NCBI RefSeq assembly: GCF_000143415.4
Contig: NW_003314268.1
Location: forward strand, 2,739,972-2,803,971
Length of the DNA: 64,000 bases
Source of the DNA: Selaginella moellendorffii
Taxonomy: Eukaryota; Streptophyta; Lycopodiopsida; Selaginellales; Selaginellaceae
Direction: 5' to 3'
A program made the translations under genes and the position numbers. Position 1 is the first letter of the stretch. The number at the start of each line of letters is the position of its first letter. Positions 1-10,749 of this stretch are shown here, one piece after another. Below the pieces are notes generated by a model, which did no database searches, had not been told where the DNA came from, and was given only the letters and a program-made list of their open reading frames with translations.

Positions 1-2
1 GT

Positions 3-191
3 ATGACAACAGCTGCCATCGAGGGTGGCGCTGGAATGGCAACCGCTGCATCTGTTGAAGAAGAATTGCCAAAGCTCGGGCCTCGATATATATATAGAAT
101 AAGAGTCAACGAAGATGTTTTGGAGTCTATTCACGTGTTTGGTGCCCTGAGACTGGTCAAGAAACTTGAAAAGAAAGCCAAGTCAATCTAA
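3..191 (+). CDS. Short unrecognised ORF at the left edge
   Basis: An open frame of 62 codons runs from an ATG at base 3 to a TAA at 189-191 and is followed by A+T-rich sequence. The peptide is rich in Ala and Glu at the start and Lys at the end (KKLEKKAKSI). I do not recognise it. The window begins two bases upstream, so it may be the last exon of a gene that lies mostly outside, or a chance frame. No domain is visible. Confidence 0.2.
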   Translation: MTTAAIEGGAGMATAASVEEELPKLGPRYIYRIRVNEDVLESIHVFGALRLVKKLEKKAKSI

Positions 192-1109
192 AATTATTTT
201 ATATAATATTAACTAAAATCATATATATTTTTGTCAATGAAAGTTGTGGACACTCTGCCACGTGGAACTTGGAAAAGCAACCAGATGGAAATATGACGCA
301 GTAGTGGAGACAAATTTTTCAACGAATCTGATCTCTTTCCCAAGACAAAATCTAGCAATTATATACACCAACCATGTATATAAAACACAATCGAAAATGA
401 CACTTCTCTTCTAAAGATATTTATTTGGACTTTTGTTATTTTCAGTGGCAGTGAAATCTATAAAACTGTGAAATAACTAAAATGTTGTCTTTACTCATCT
501 GGATTCACAGCTTCATTTCGTGTGTTGTTCTATGTCCCAGGAAACGACTTCCTCGACTAAGTTTCAAAAGAGGTGCTGCCTCGAGCTATAAATACGAGCG
601 GCCTCACAGATCAAATCACTTCTCTCGAATATACTAGAGTTCGTTGAACTCTTAGTTTCATGCCTGGTGTTGTTTTCGCGCCATGTTGTTGATGCTGGCC
701 ATGGGAGTGCGCGTGGGAGGAATCGCAAAGGCTGCTGCCCAATTCTGCCAGTCCGATAGTTGCCACCGATGCCCTCGAGGACGGCGCTGGTACGCTCTGT
801 GATCGTAAGGGATTGTTTTTGCAAATTTTGGCTACGTGTTCTTTGAAAGCGCAAATATGAGCGATATGAAGTTAACGGATTATGGATAAAGTCGGTGAAA
901 TGACCACCGTTTAGTGCACCAACCTCATGCACAAATTGCCCCATGTCTTTGGAAACGCTTATTTGCCATTGACAAATCAAAGCTCTATCTTGCCAGTCTC
1001 CAGGAAAACGCCGGTAAGATGACAGGAATCACTACCACGCAGACGTACCGATTCAAGCCTCTAGAACAGATCTAGAGCAGCGGGCATCGTCGCTCCGCGA
1101 CGGCTACGC
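192..1109. other. Intergenic, no gene seen
   Basis: About 900 bases without a convincing coding frame. The first 350 bases are A+T-rich. An antisense frame of 138 codons (564-980) has no recognisable content. The 3' part leads into the decayed PPR gene. Confidence 0.5.
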
Positions 1110-2570
1110 GCAATTCTTCACAGCTTGCATAACTCTATGGAAGGTGCGAGCGCTCGGATCGAGAATGGCAGGTGTTTATCAGCATCCACGAGCCCAACAG
1201 ATTCTCGTGGAACTTGATGCTTGGCGCTTATGGGTATCTTGAGAAAGCAAAAGTGCTGTTTGATCAGATGCCACAAAGGGATATTGTTTCTTGGATGGCT
1301 TTTATTACGGCTCGTGAAAACTATAGAAACGTGGAGGAATGCCAAGCATTGTTGATCATGTTCCAGAATGGGATGGAAATTTCTGGAACTCTCTACTTAA
1401 AGCATATGTCCATAAATGGCATATGGATCAAGCGAGCCAGATCTTTGATGGTATGCTAGAACACAACATAGTTTCTTGGACTGTTATGGTTTCTGGGTAT
1501 GCAAGAACATTTCCTGTTAAAGAAGTGCTAATTTTGTTTATGACGATCCCCGAAACCAACGAGCTGGGATGAACTGTTCTTGTCACTGCGTATGCCCATC
1601 TTGGGCATATTGAAAAAGCCAAGAAGCTTTTCAGAAAAATGCCACACCGCGACTTAATCTCGTGGAACGCAATGCTAGCAGCAACATCCAGCCTGCAAGA
1701 AGCTGTTTGATGCCATACCACAGAAGAACGTTGCATCGTGGTCGACAATGATCACAGCACTGGCCGAGAGAAACCAGCTCGAAGAAGCTCGCATTCTCTT
1801 CGAACGACCTCCCTATCACGACGACGTGGTGTGGACTGACATGATCTTGGCCTACTCCAACCACGGCCACCTCGAAAAAGCTGTTTGCACATGCCACAGT
1901 GCGATTTCGTCGCTTAGACGGCAATGGTGGCGGCAATTGCTTTGCACGGGAGCTTGACCGATGCCAGCGTCTTGTTCGACCAAATGCCACAGCACGATAG
2001 CGTCGCGTGAAACACGCTTAGATCCAGAGCAATTGCCCTCGTCCAAGCGCGGGAGCTGAGAGACACAGCGAGCTGGATTGCCGCGAGGGAATCTCTTGCA
2101 GGCCGGGAAGATCTTCTCCACGTTGCCTGATCAGAGCATTGTGGCGTGGAACGCGATGATCCATGGCTGCGCACAGAATGGCCATGAGCGAAAAGCCGCT
2201 GAGTTTTTTGGCAGCATGGAGCTTCCCACCGTGATTGCAAGTCAGGAGAATCGCCTGGAAACTTATCTCGTTTCTGGTCTCGCCCTCCATCGCCGTGTGG
2301 CAGTCGACTACTTTCGATCTATGGTGGCCTAGTAAACAGCATTCCGAAGGTCTGCTGCTGGTGATGCCCTTCCAGCCGCATGTCCTCGCGTGGAAGAGCT
2401 TGATCAGCGCTTGCAAGCGGCAAGAACATCGATGCTGCAGCTCGTGCCGCAAAGAAACTCTTGGAGATGGAACCAGGGGACTCGGCGCTCTACGTGCTCA
2501 TGTCGAATCTGCAAAAGCAGGATTCCAGAGAAAGCTTGCCTTCCAACGTTCATGCGTGGCCTTGCAACAG
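1110..2570 (+). pseudogene. Decayed pentatricopeptide repeat (PPR) gene
   Basis: Successive frames encode unmistakable PPR units but are broken by frameshifts and stops. Readable pieces include FSWNLMLGAYGYLEKAKVLF (from about 1200), WTVMVSGYARTFPVKE (about 1480), a TGA at 1570-1572, then in the same frame VTAYAHLGHIEKAKKLF and RDLISWNAMLAA, a further TGA near 1709, then in a new frame MITALAERNQLEEARILF (1748) and IVAWNAMIHGCAQNGHE (about 2140). The tail (about 2350-2560) resembles the E motif that follows the last PPR (VLAWKSLISACKRQ, then in another frame LEMEPGDSALYVLMSNL). Intact relatives bind organellar RNA in plastids or mitochondria. At least four frame breaks make a functional product unlikely. 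Confidence 0.85.
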
Positions 2571-3658
2571 CTCGGTTTTTCAAGATCTAGGACAGCACAC
2601 TGCACCCAAGTAAGAAGAGGAAAAGTAAGAAACATAAACACTCCTCTGGATTTAGGAGACGAGCCCGGAAGCGTCCACCTTGGCGTCCATTGTCTTGATG
2701 AACAGCAAATTCGTTCATTAGTTTGTGCACAAGCGTAACTTTAACAAGATTTAATTAACAGAAAAGTATTTATAAAATACTTTTAAACTTATAATACCTT
2801 GATAATCACTTTCCTGTCGCTGATGCCTGATCGACGTGCTGGATTGCCCAAGAGATTGTCAAGAGCCTGCCAGTCAGAAGAGACGATGTAACATTTACCT
2901 ACTTTTCTTGCAGTGTGCAATCGTACCAAGTCTATGGAAGATAAGAACTCTGGAGCGTGTAGTATATTAGCATCAAAGTTCTATGGAACTTTGAGTTTGT
3001 AAAAGCTAAAAGAGGGACATTGGAGATATATGTTCAATTTTGACATGATGAGTTAATACTTGATAGTGTAAGATTGCTGAAAAGAATGAGCGTGTAAGTC
3101 CTGATCTGTGAATATCCCGATGCAAAAAGCTCCGGAGCCTCCAATTACCGCAATCTTCATCAAAGATTGAAGAGATCTGCACAAGTTAGAACGGACAAGG
3201 ATGGCTCAAGGATAGCTAAAATATATCGTCATATATGATCAAGAGATATGCCTTTAGCCTTCACCTGGATCAGTGAGGTGGCACTATTGCCACCTAGGAT
3301 CATGTCATAGAGAGCGTATATCCTTCATCATCCCATCTTTGAACACAGCCACGAATGTCAAGAACAAACCGGTTGTGATGGTGGAATCATGGTTGATGTA
3401 CGTCCCTTTGGCTCTTCTCACAATCTGGGAGGCATGTGAGGGAGAACATCGCCGATAACAAACACCGCTCCAAAATGGCCATTCTGGGCGCCTGCGACCA
3501 AAAGGACCATGGAATTTGATTTGAGTTACATTATGAAAACAAACTGAGAGGCCGTAGGATTTCTGGTGTTGTCTAATCAATAACATTATCACCAACTAAA
3601 GCATCTATAGTTTAGATTTCTAAAATTTGAAAAAAAAAAAAATATGTGATCATCCTGG
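2571..3658. other. Intergenic, no gene seen
   Basis: Between the PPR relic and the 3' end of the next minus-strand gene there is no supported gene. A 96-codon antisense frame at 3305-3595 has no recognisable domain. An A12-type homopolymer occurs near 3631. Confidence 0.45.
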
Positions 3659-5128
3659 CTAATTGTATATTAATGATTGATGGTTCTTCTTAAACTTTTG
3701 TACCCTGATGAAAAGCGAGGAAGGTAAGAGGACCTTCTGAGACTTACTCAAGCCGAAAGCCAGATAAATGACGAGCTTTCGTTCATTCTTTTTGTTTTTC
3801 ACTTGGTTTTGTCTGTTGCAGTGCCTGCAATCAAAGAGTAACATCTATACAAATTGACTTCGAAGAAACGTACCTCGTCAAATTCCCTGTCTCTCAGAGG
3901 TGGAAGAATTCACCAGGATACAGAAAGGCTCGTACCTGGTCGGCGTTTTCACCTGTCAGAGAAGCGTGCCCCAGAGCAGATGGCTCCAGCTCCAAATTAC
4001 TCTTGACCCGCTTGGGATCATTGGCTGTCACTTTCCGGACGAGGTTTTCGTTGCTAGTGATCTCGGGGCTGTTCTCCACATCGCGCTTCCTGATCGATTC
4101 AGCTTCATCAGTCCATATTGTCAGCTCAAGTGCAGAGACTACTAACCTGTGGGAAAAAGGCCGGATGCGGGGGTCCATCATGATGAACTTCTGCATTTGT
4201 TTCTCCATCTCAGCCCGCTTCTTTGCCAGTGCTGCGACATCTCCAGGATCGAACACGGTGCCAGAACGATCCGCCACCTTTCGTCCTTCTTCCCGTCCAT
4301 GAAACTGCTCTGGAACCCCGTCGTGTCTAGATGATAGGCGCACTGGGAGCTCGTTTGGAGCCTCGCCTGCTGGATAATGAGAGTAGCCACCAGTCGAGAA
4401 GAGTGGATCATCCTCCGGAGTGGCTGAGAACAGCCTTGGCTTCTCGTCAACTTCATACGCAGGAAAGACGACGAGAGGATCCTCCATCATGACGTTTTCC
4501 CGGCTTCCCTGCTGGCCATGTACTGGATCAGCAGCACGAAAGAGTTGATCGTTTCCGGATGCAGACTTGTGGCGAGCACCAGGAAGAGCAGACGGTGGCA
4601 GCCGCCTTGGTGGCCTCAGGAGCTCGCGAATTAGGGGGTCAGCATCCGCCTTCTGCCTACCGGCATTCAACTGCGATGATATACTTTGGTCGGGGGAATA
4701 TTAATGAGGTGCTCCTGCTGGCTGCTGCTGCTGCCGCTGTTGCCACTGCCAGGCTGATGGCCATACTCCACGAAGATGTCGTCGTGCACCTTGTTCCTTC
4801 TCCTCTTCAAGAGTATCCAGACTCCAGTGACGATGGCTACCAGCGCGAGCAGGAGCATGACGATGCCTGCCGCGAGCACACCGGGTGATGCCACGAATGC
4901 TGCTGCTGCTGAAGATGGTGCTGACGACGCAGTAGGCGGAGAGGTGCCCAAGCCAAGGGGCCTTGTTATGGTCGAAGGTGGTGGCGATAGCGGCCTTGGG
5001 TTCCACGTTATACTCGAAGGTGGTGGCGATGGCGGCCCGGCCCTCCTTGGTCGCCAGGCTACAGTCTCGGGCTTGTTGGTCGGCGAAGAAGAAGGTACCA
5101 GAGAAGTGGGAGACTCGAAGTATTTCAG
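3659..5128 (-). CDS. Unrecognised single-pass membrane protein with Pro/Ser-rich ectodomain; model uncertain
   Basis: Reading leftward, an open frame from about 5128 gives a Ser/Pro-rich segment with SPPPS repeats. It is followed by one strong transmembrane helix (VLAAGIVMLLLALVAIVTGV, about 4880-4820), a basic stop-transfer KRRR, and a cytoplasmic part. This looks like a type I membrane protein such as the non-kinase part of a proline-rich receptor, but no family is recognised. The frame hits a TGA near 4667 and coding-like sequence resumes in another frame (about 4664-4150: acidic and Pro-rich, then KKRAEMEKQMQKFIMMDPRI). Likely introns lie at about 4087-4143 (57 bases, no in-frame stop) and near 3890-3940. 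The last exon probably ends near 3659. The 5' end is not found, and the frame change near 4670 has no plausible intron, so a damaged gene is possible. Confidence 0.4.
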
Positions 5129-5221
5129 CTCAAACTCGCTTGCTTACCACTTCCTTTTTTAGGGCATTAAAGTGTCTAAGTACTTACGATGTGTACGGTA
5201 AACGAATGTTTTTGGACAAAT

Positions 5222-5847
5222 ATGAATAAGATTCGCAAGAACAACGAGCTTCCACTCATCGCCTGTAAGCTCAGTCTACAGATGAGCATTAAGATGCAGC
5301 GAGTTCCACCATGCACACGTACTTTGTAGTTGGCTTTCAACACATCGATCGATGTCCGCGTGATATGGCCCTTCCAGACATCCTCTCACCCATGATCTGA
5401 GACAATTCGTCCACAGAAGAACTCCCTAAACCTTACCTTCATTGCTACCTCGTCCCAGCAACATCAACCATCTTGTGATTGATTTCCAGCGACGGAATTC
5501 TGCCAAGATCGACGAACTCCTTCCCCGGAACGTGGTCATGGGAAGAAAAAACATCAGAATCAGAACAAAGACAGAGCGCATGAACCTTTGCAACGCCCAC
5601 CCCGACAATGATCGAATCCATTTTGTTGAAGACGCAGTTGGGCAAATGCACGGGAATACGGCCTCCTCGGCCGCATCCCTTCTCTCGTCCTCCTTTGCGT
5701 TCGCCAAGGACGCGATGAACTGGTCAAACAAGTGATAGATGATGTCCGCCGTGAAGATCTTCACGCTCAGCTCTTCCGACAAGTCTGTGGCCTCATTTGG
5801 CGCGAGAGTGTGGTTATGAATGAAAACAATATCAAAGCATTCGTATC
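5222..5847 (-). pseudogene. Relic of the C-terminal domain of translation factor eIF5B
   Basis: The minus strand encodes pieces matching the end of eIF5B (the GTPase that joins ribosomal subunits). They occur in the right order: SVKIFTADIIYHLFDQF (about 5790-5740), DAAEEAVFPC, then after a frame change LPNCVFNKMDSIIVGVGVAK, VDLGRIPSLEINHKMVDVA, SIDVLKANYK and GDEWKLVVLANL (about 5260-5222). A 47-base GT...AG intron between the last two is still present, so this is a DNA-level copy and not a processed one. In-frame stops fall after VDVAGTR and before EDVWKGHI, and there is a frameshift after AVFPC. Only about 200 codons of the roughly 1000+ codon gene are present; the GTPase domain is absent. 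It lies immediately 3' of the NEK gene. Confidence 0.8.
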
Positions 5848-5878
5848 TTCTGTTTTTTTTTTTTTTTTTCACAAAAAG

Positions 5879-8800
5879 CTATGTATGATCTGGGATGTTG
5901 TGATCCTCCGCTTGCAAAACTCCCTTGAGGCTGCGCGTAAGCCAGATGGCCGTCTCGCGCGGAGAGACCTTGTCGCTGCCAAACGGCCTCAGCACGATGG
6001 CCAGCTCGTCCAGCCGGTGCTGCGACAGCAGCTGCGCGCACAGCTCCAGCAGCCCCTCCAGCGCCTCCGCCCTCTGCCGGAACGATTTCACGTCGATCCC
6101 TTTGCTGCTCGATCGGTTCTCCTCGCTTGCTTGCTGCTGTGACACTAACACCTCCGGCGTTGGCGGGCATGGATGGCTGCTGCTCACCGTCGTACCCGAC
6201 GAAGAGACCGAGAGGACGTCCTTGTCCGAGCTCTGGAGCTCGATCACCGAGCATCCAATGTCAACTTTGCCTGGCAGCTCCAACTCGCTGCTGTCGAGCG
6301 GATGATCCGACTGCTGCTGCTGCTGTTGCTCTCCCGATCCGATCCGAAACGTGCTGTGGCGGATGACGTGAATCACGTCGTTGTAAGCTGGCCGGACCTG
6401 GACCGGGGACTTGTCGTAGACCTGTATGGTGCCTTTCTCCTGGGACCTGTTGTTGCTGCCGCCTTGCTCGCTCTCGCAGTCGTAGGACTTGTACGAGGAA
6501 GAGACCGTCTCCTTCTCCGTCGACCTGTCCGCCAGCTCTTCCGACTCGCACTCTCGATCCATCATGGCCGCCGCAGGCTTGTCCTGGTCTTCGGAGCATG
6601 CACACGGCGTTTCCGGACGGAGGATCGCTTCTTTCTCCTCTGGCTTGTCCTCGGCGTCCACCCTCTGGAAACTATTCAGCAGCTTGGTCACTGATTTGGT
6701 GCTTTCCCGGAGATTGTCTTCTTCATAGTCACACGTCGACGAGTAGCTTGGCTTTTCTTGTTGCATCACCGCAGGGAGTGCTGGAGATGGAGGCTGAGGC
6801 GGGAACCCGTTCATTCTTAGAAAAGTTGGCGAAGAGTCGATCTTCTTGTAGCTCAGCCATGGAGACTCCATTTTGAAGTGAGACTGCCCAACTGATGGTT
6901 CCGGAGCTTGAAACCTGTCAGTTGCTGCCGAGTCTCTGGCGACTGCTTCGGTAACACCACAGAGAGTTTCCGCTCTGGCGAGAGGGAACTCTGGAATCAA
7001 ATCCAGCCTTGGTGCGTTCATCGAAACATCTGGAGACTCCCCACTGACCGAGCCAAGTACCTGATCCGAATCGGACTGAACAGAAGAAAGCTGCTCGTCG
7101 ACAACAAACTCACCGCGTTTGGTAGTATTCGCCACCCGAGGATGGAAAGGTGCGAGTTTTGATGGCTCAGTCGAGACTGGAGCATCGCATGCGGCGTCCT
7201 CAAAAATTCGATTCTTGTACGTATTGCTCACAGGCGTTCCGTTCTGGAAGTTGCTCGCTGCCGGAATTCGACTTCTTAGTGGCGAGGAACTTCTTCTTCC
7301 AGCGGACGCCTTCGGCAGAGTAGACCTTTGAGCTGGACTTCCAAAAGCCGGAGAACGTGTGGCTTTTGCAGCTGGGAGTTTTTCTTCGACAGGTTGTAGA
7401 GCGAAGACAGGTGTGGCAACAAGCTCGGCTTTCACTTTAGCCTGAACAAGTAAGCACCAGTAAGAAACATAATAATAGCAAACAAAGCTTACTATGTGCT
7501 TTGGTAGTGGTATTTGAGTTGCTTTGTACCCGACGTCTGTTTTCATTCTCGATCTTTCAGGAGTCCGGGAAGGCGGAGAAGCTATAGCACGGCTAACATG
7601 AGTCACTCTAGCCGGTGAGCTGCTGATTGGAAACTTCTCATCCCCCTCATCCTTTTCAGTCGAGGTGTTTTCCGTTCCCTTCGAAATAGCACAGTGGTGC
7701 CGCTTTCCCATGCGGCTGTCCTCGGCCCATGCTACGTCTTGTAGATCCGTATCTTCTGTCGGTGACAGTGGCAAGGCATTAGCCGAAAGGTACTGACTGG
7801 ACGATCTCGACGTTTCTTTTCCAGAAGCAGCGTCGTTCCATATTGGACTGGAGCAATCTACCATGTTATCTTGAGCACCACCCCAGCGACAATCACTAGA
7901 GTCGAAAGTTCTGCAAGGACTGCTCTTTCCACTGTTATAGCTGTCCTTGCCACTGCTCGAGTTGCTTATTCGACTGGCATCTCCGTTTTGAGGTCGGTGT
8001 TTTGACTGCCTATCCGGTGTAGAAGATTTGAGAAGGCTAACTTGAGTTTGGCATAGTGTAACATGTGCCTGCAGATGTGGATGACGAAGCAGATCTCCTG
8101 CCTATTGATTTATAAATCCATTAGAACAAATATAAGACATGCCTACAACCTACCGTTGGGCGATGTTCTGGATTTTTCCTCAGCATGCTCCTGATTATGG
8201 ACTTTCTGCAGGCAAGTAACAGTAAGTAATAAGAGGCCGCTACGCTTTATAAAGACTTACAAGGTATTGGAATAGTTGTTGGGTAGAGGTCCTACAGTAG
8301 ACTTGTTGATTTTACTGATCAATCCTTGCATATCCTGCAAGATAAATTGGTAAATCATTGGGAAAGCTTCGGTACATAACTTACGAAGGCTTTGAAAGCA
8401 GGTCGGTGAGCAGCCATCTCATACATACAACATCCTAGCATTTCAAAAGATCAAGAAAATCAATGCGACAAGCTTGGAACCATCATCAGCATACCTAACG
8501 ACCATATATCTGATTTGAAGCCATATGGGATGTCGGCAAGAAGTTCCGGGCACATATAATTTGGGGTCCCAACCACCTGCAATGTTTTCTTCCTGTCAAA
8601 TTCGCTGCCAAAACAGAATAGAACTTACAGATGAAGCTAGATCATCTGCTTTAAGCAATTTGGCAAGGCCAAAATCTCCTGCTCATATAAAAAATATGCG
8701 TCAGCAAGTAGCAAGCAAAATGAACTGAAACTGGCATACCAAGTCGAATGTCTTGATCTTTTGTCAAAAATATGTTCGAGCACTGAAAAGTAGAAGAGCT

Positions 8801-9557
8801 TGAAACCAAATTCTGTCAGCGTTCAAAACGGTGCCTACCTTCAAGTCACGATGTAGTACGTGATTCGAATGAAGGTATTCCACAGCTAGAAGAAGCTGCG
8901 TAAACCACCTGCACAGCTTCTGCAAAATTTCAAAAGCGGTGATTGCTTCTTGTTGCTATGGATAGAGCTATAAAAACCTCTTCAGGAAAGAACGTTCCGT
9001 TGGATCTTCTGATCATCTCGGCCCTGGCAAGAAGTCAAACTCATTTTAGTGCTCTGTAGAGACGTAAAGGAGCACCCTCTTACGGTTCAAATGACTTACA
9101 TATCACCCCCTTCACAATATCCAGTAACGATGCAAACATAGCATCCCTGTTACATCCAGTTATAGTCCATAAGCTGAACAGATCAAAGAGCAACACTCAC
9201 CTTTTCGACCCAGGATTCCTTGTGGTCGACAATGTACGGATGAGTTATCCCAGCGATAAGTGCCATCTTCGAAATTTACACAAATTCTGTCTCGTGAAAG
9301 GAATCCAGAAAGGAAAAGGCTTTACCTCTTGATGAGCAGATCTCCTGCACCTATCAGTCTGTCGCGCAAGCCTGATTTTCTTCAACACATATCTGCAAGA
9401 GAACACACTTCATCAGCCAAGAAGAAAAATCTTAGCCAATTCTCAGCACTCACTTCTTCTTCTCGATTTTGTGATTGACGAGTATCGCAGAACCAAATGC
9501 CCCTCTCCCAACCTGCTCCATAATCTCGTACTGATCCATCCTGGACTCCATTGCCAT
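5879..9557 (-). CDS. NEK: NIMA-related protein kinase (plant NEK family, NEK5/NEK6-like)
   Basis: Ser/Thr kinase of the plant NEK family, whose members act on cortical microtubules and directional cell growth. The N-terminus (ATG at 9557) reads [20 protein letters not shown], including the Gly-rich loop. Short exons separated by introns of about 50-60 bases then give [20 protein letters not shown] (VAIK-type Lys), a hinge (YCEGGDM), [11 protein letters not shown] (catalytic loop), [23 protein letters not shown] (activation segment) and [14 protein letters not shown] long Ser-rich tail (one large exon, 7864 to 5879, with a probable intron near 7443-7490) ends in the conserved C-terminal block [12 protein letters not shown] ... 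[16 protein letters not shown], typical of this family. Kinase residues are complete, so it should be active. Total length is roughly 950 residues. The stop is TAG at 5879-5881. Confidence 0.93.
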
Positions 9558-10749
9558 TGAATCCGCCTTTTCCTGTTACCCTGTGTGGTCTGCTCCTCAA
9601 GAAACTAAATGCACGCCATAACGCTCCCTCTTTAAAGAACTCCCCTTCCCTTGATCCAAAGAAACTTGAGCCACCTACATTACAAGCCCGCTATCTCATC
9701 TTGGTAGATCTGCATTGCCCGGACGAAGATCCGGAGAGGACTCTCTTCACTGAGCACCGTAACCTGTCCGCCATAGCCTGTTCCACAGGGAGCATAATCG
9801 CGCCGAGGGAGTGGCGACTATAGCTTTGTCCCTATAACCTTTCCATCCGGCATTGAGTTAAAGCGCAGTTCCTGTGGGCCTCTGATCAGAAGAGCTGCGG
9901 CTTGCCGACACACCGTCGCGTTAGCGAGCTGGTCTATTCCACGGCAAAGAAGGAATGAGGGTGGAATCTGGCACTGACAGGGCAAGGACAAGGCACGCAG
10001 CTGCTCTGGCGATCCACCATAATCTCCGCTTATCCGCTAAGAAATCTCGCCCGGAACCTGGAGATCAATCAAAGGAATAAGAAATCGCTCGAAATCCCCG
10101 AGAAAGAAGAGAGAGCGAAATCTCCGACAGGTAAAATCCGAGCTTACCGGCGCTAGAGATTTCGCGGCCGGGAACACGAGCACGAGCGCCTTGTGATCTC
10201 CATCGATCTTGATGGATCGTCGCTACCGCTGCTGCGATTGCTGGAGACGCGATTCAAGGCGCCACGCTGCTCTCTTAAATGCCGCTGCTCCATTCAAAGC
10301 CCTAAACGAGGAAGTATAAACACTACTACAGAGAGAAAGGGTCGGTTGTGTGTGAGGCTTTCATACTTTCATAGAGGAAAGGAATGGAAGAGCATGCAGT
10401 CTTTACGAACACCAGCCTATAACTTCCCATCTTATCCCACAGCCCAGACAAGTAAATCCAGGGAACGTATAGGCTGGTGCGTCATTGTCTCTTGTTAATT
10501 ACCGGCCAGCTGTTTTTCACAACACACCTTTTACCTTTTTGAGTGATTTTTTTTCACTGCGAAGTAAAAATCACAATCAGCATTGCTGTGTTGATCTAGC
10601 ATTGCATCATTGATGTCGTACTTTAACCAAACTTTACGCAGCACATGGTTAGAACATTGATGTTCCAGCAATAACAAAAAAATCGAATATATAACCTTGG
10701 GAACTATTCTAACTTGTACAACGAACCCGGGGACCACATTTTTCTATCT
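9558..10749. other. 5' region of the NEK gene and 3' region of the PPR gene
   Basis: No coding gene is supported here. The stretch should hold the NEK 5' untranslated region and promoter (transcribed leftward) and, at its right end, the 3' flank of the minus-strand PPR gene. Short frames on both strands look like noise. Confidence 0.5.

Noticed and set aside
5925..6694. Plus-strand frames of 126 and 173 codons
   Set aside because: They lie antisense to the conserved C-terminal exon of the NEK kinase and reflect its codon bias.
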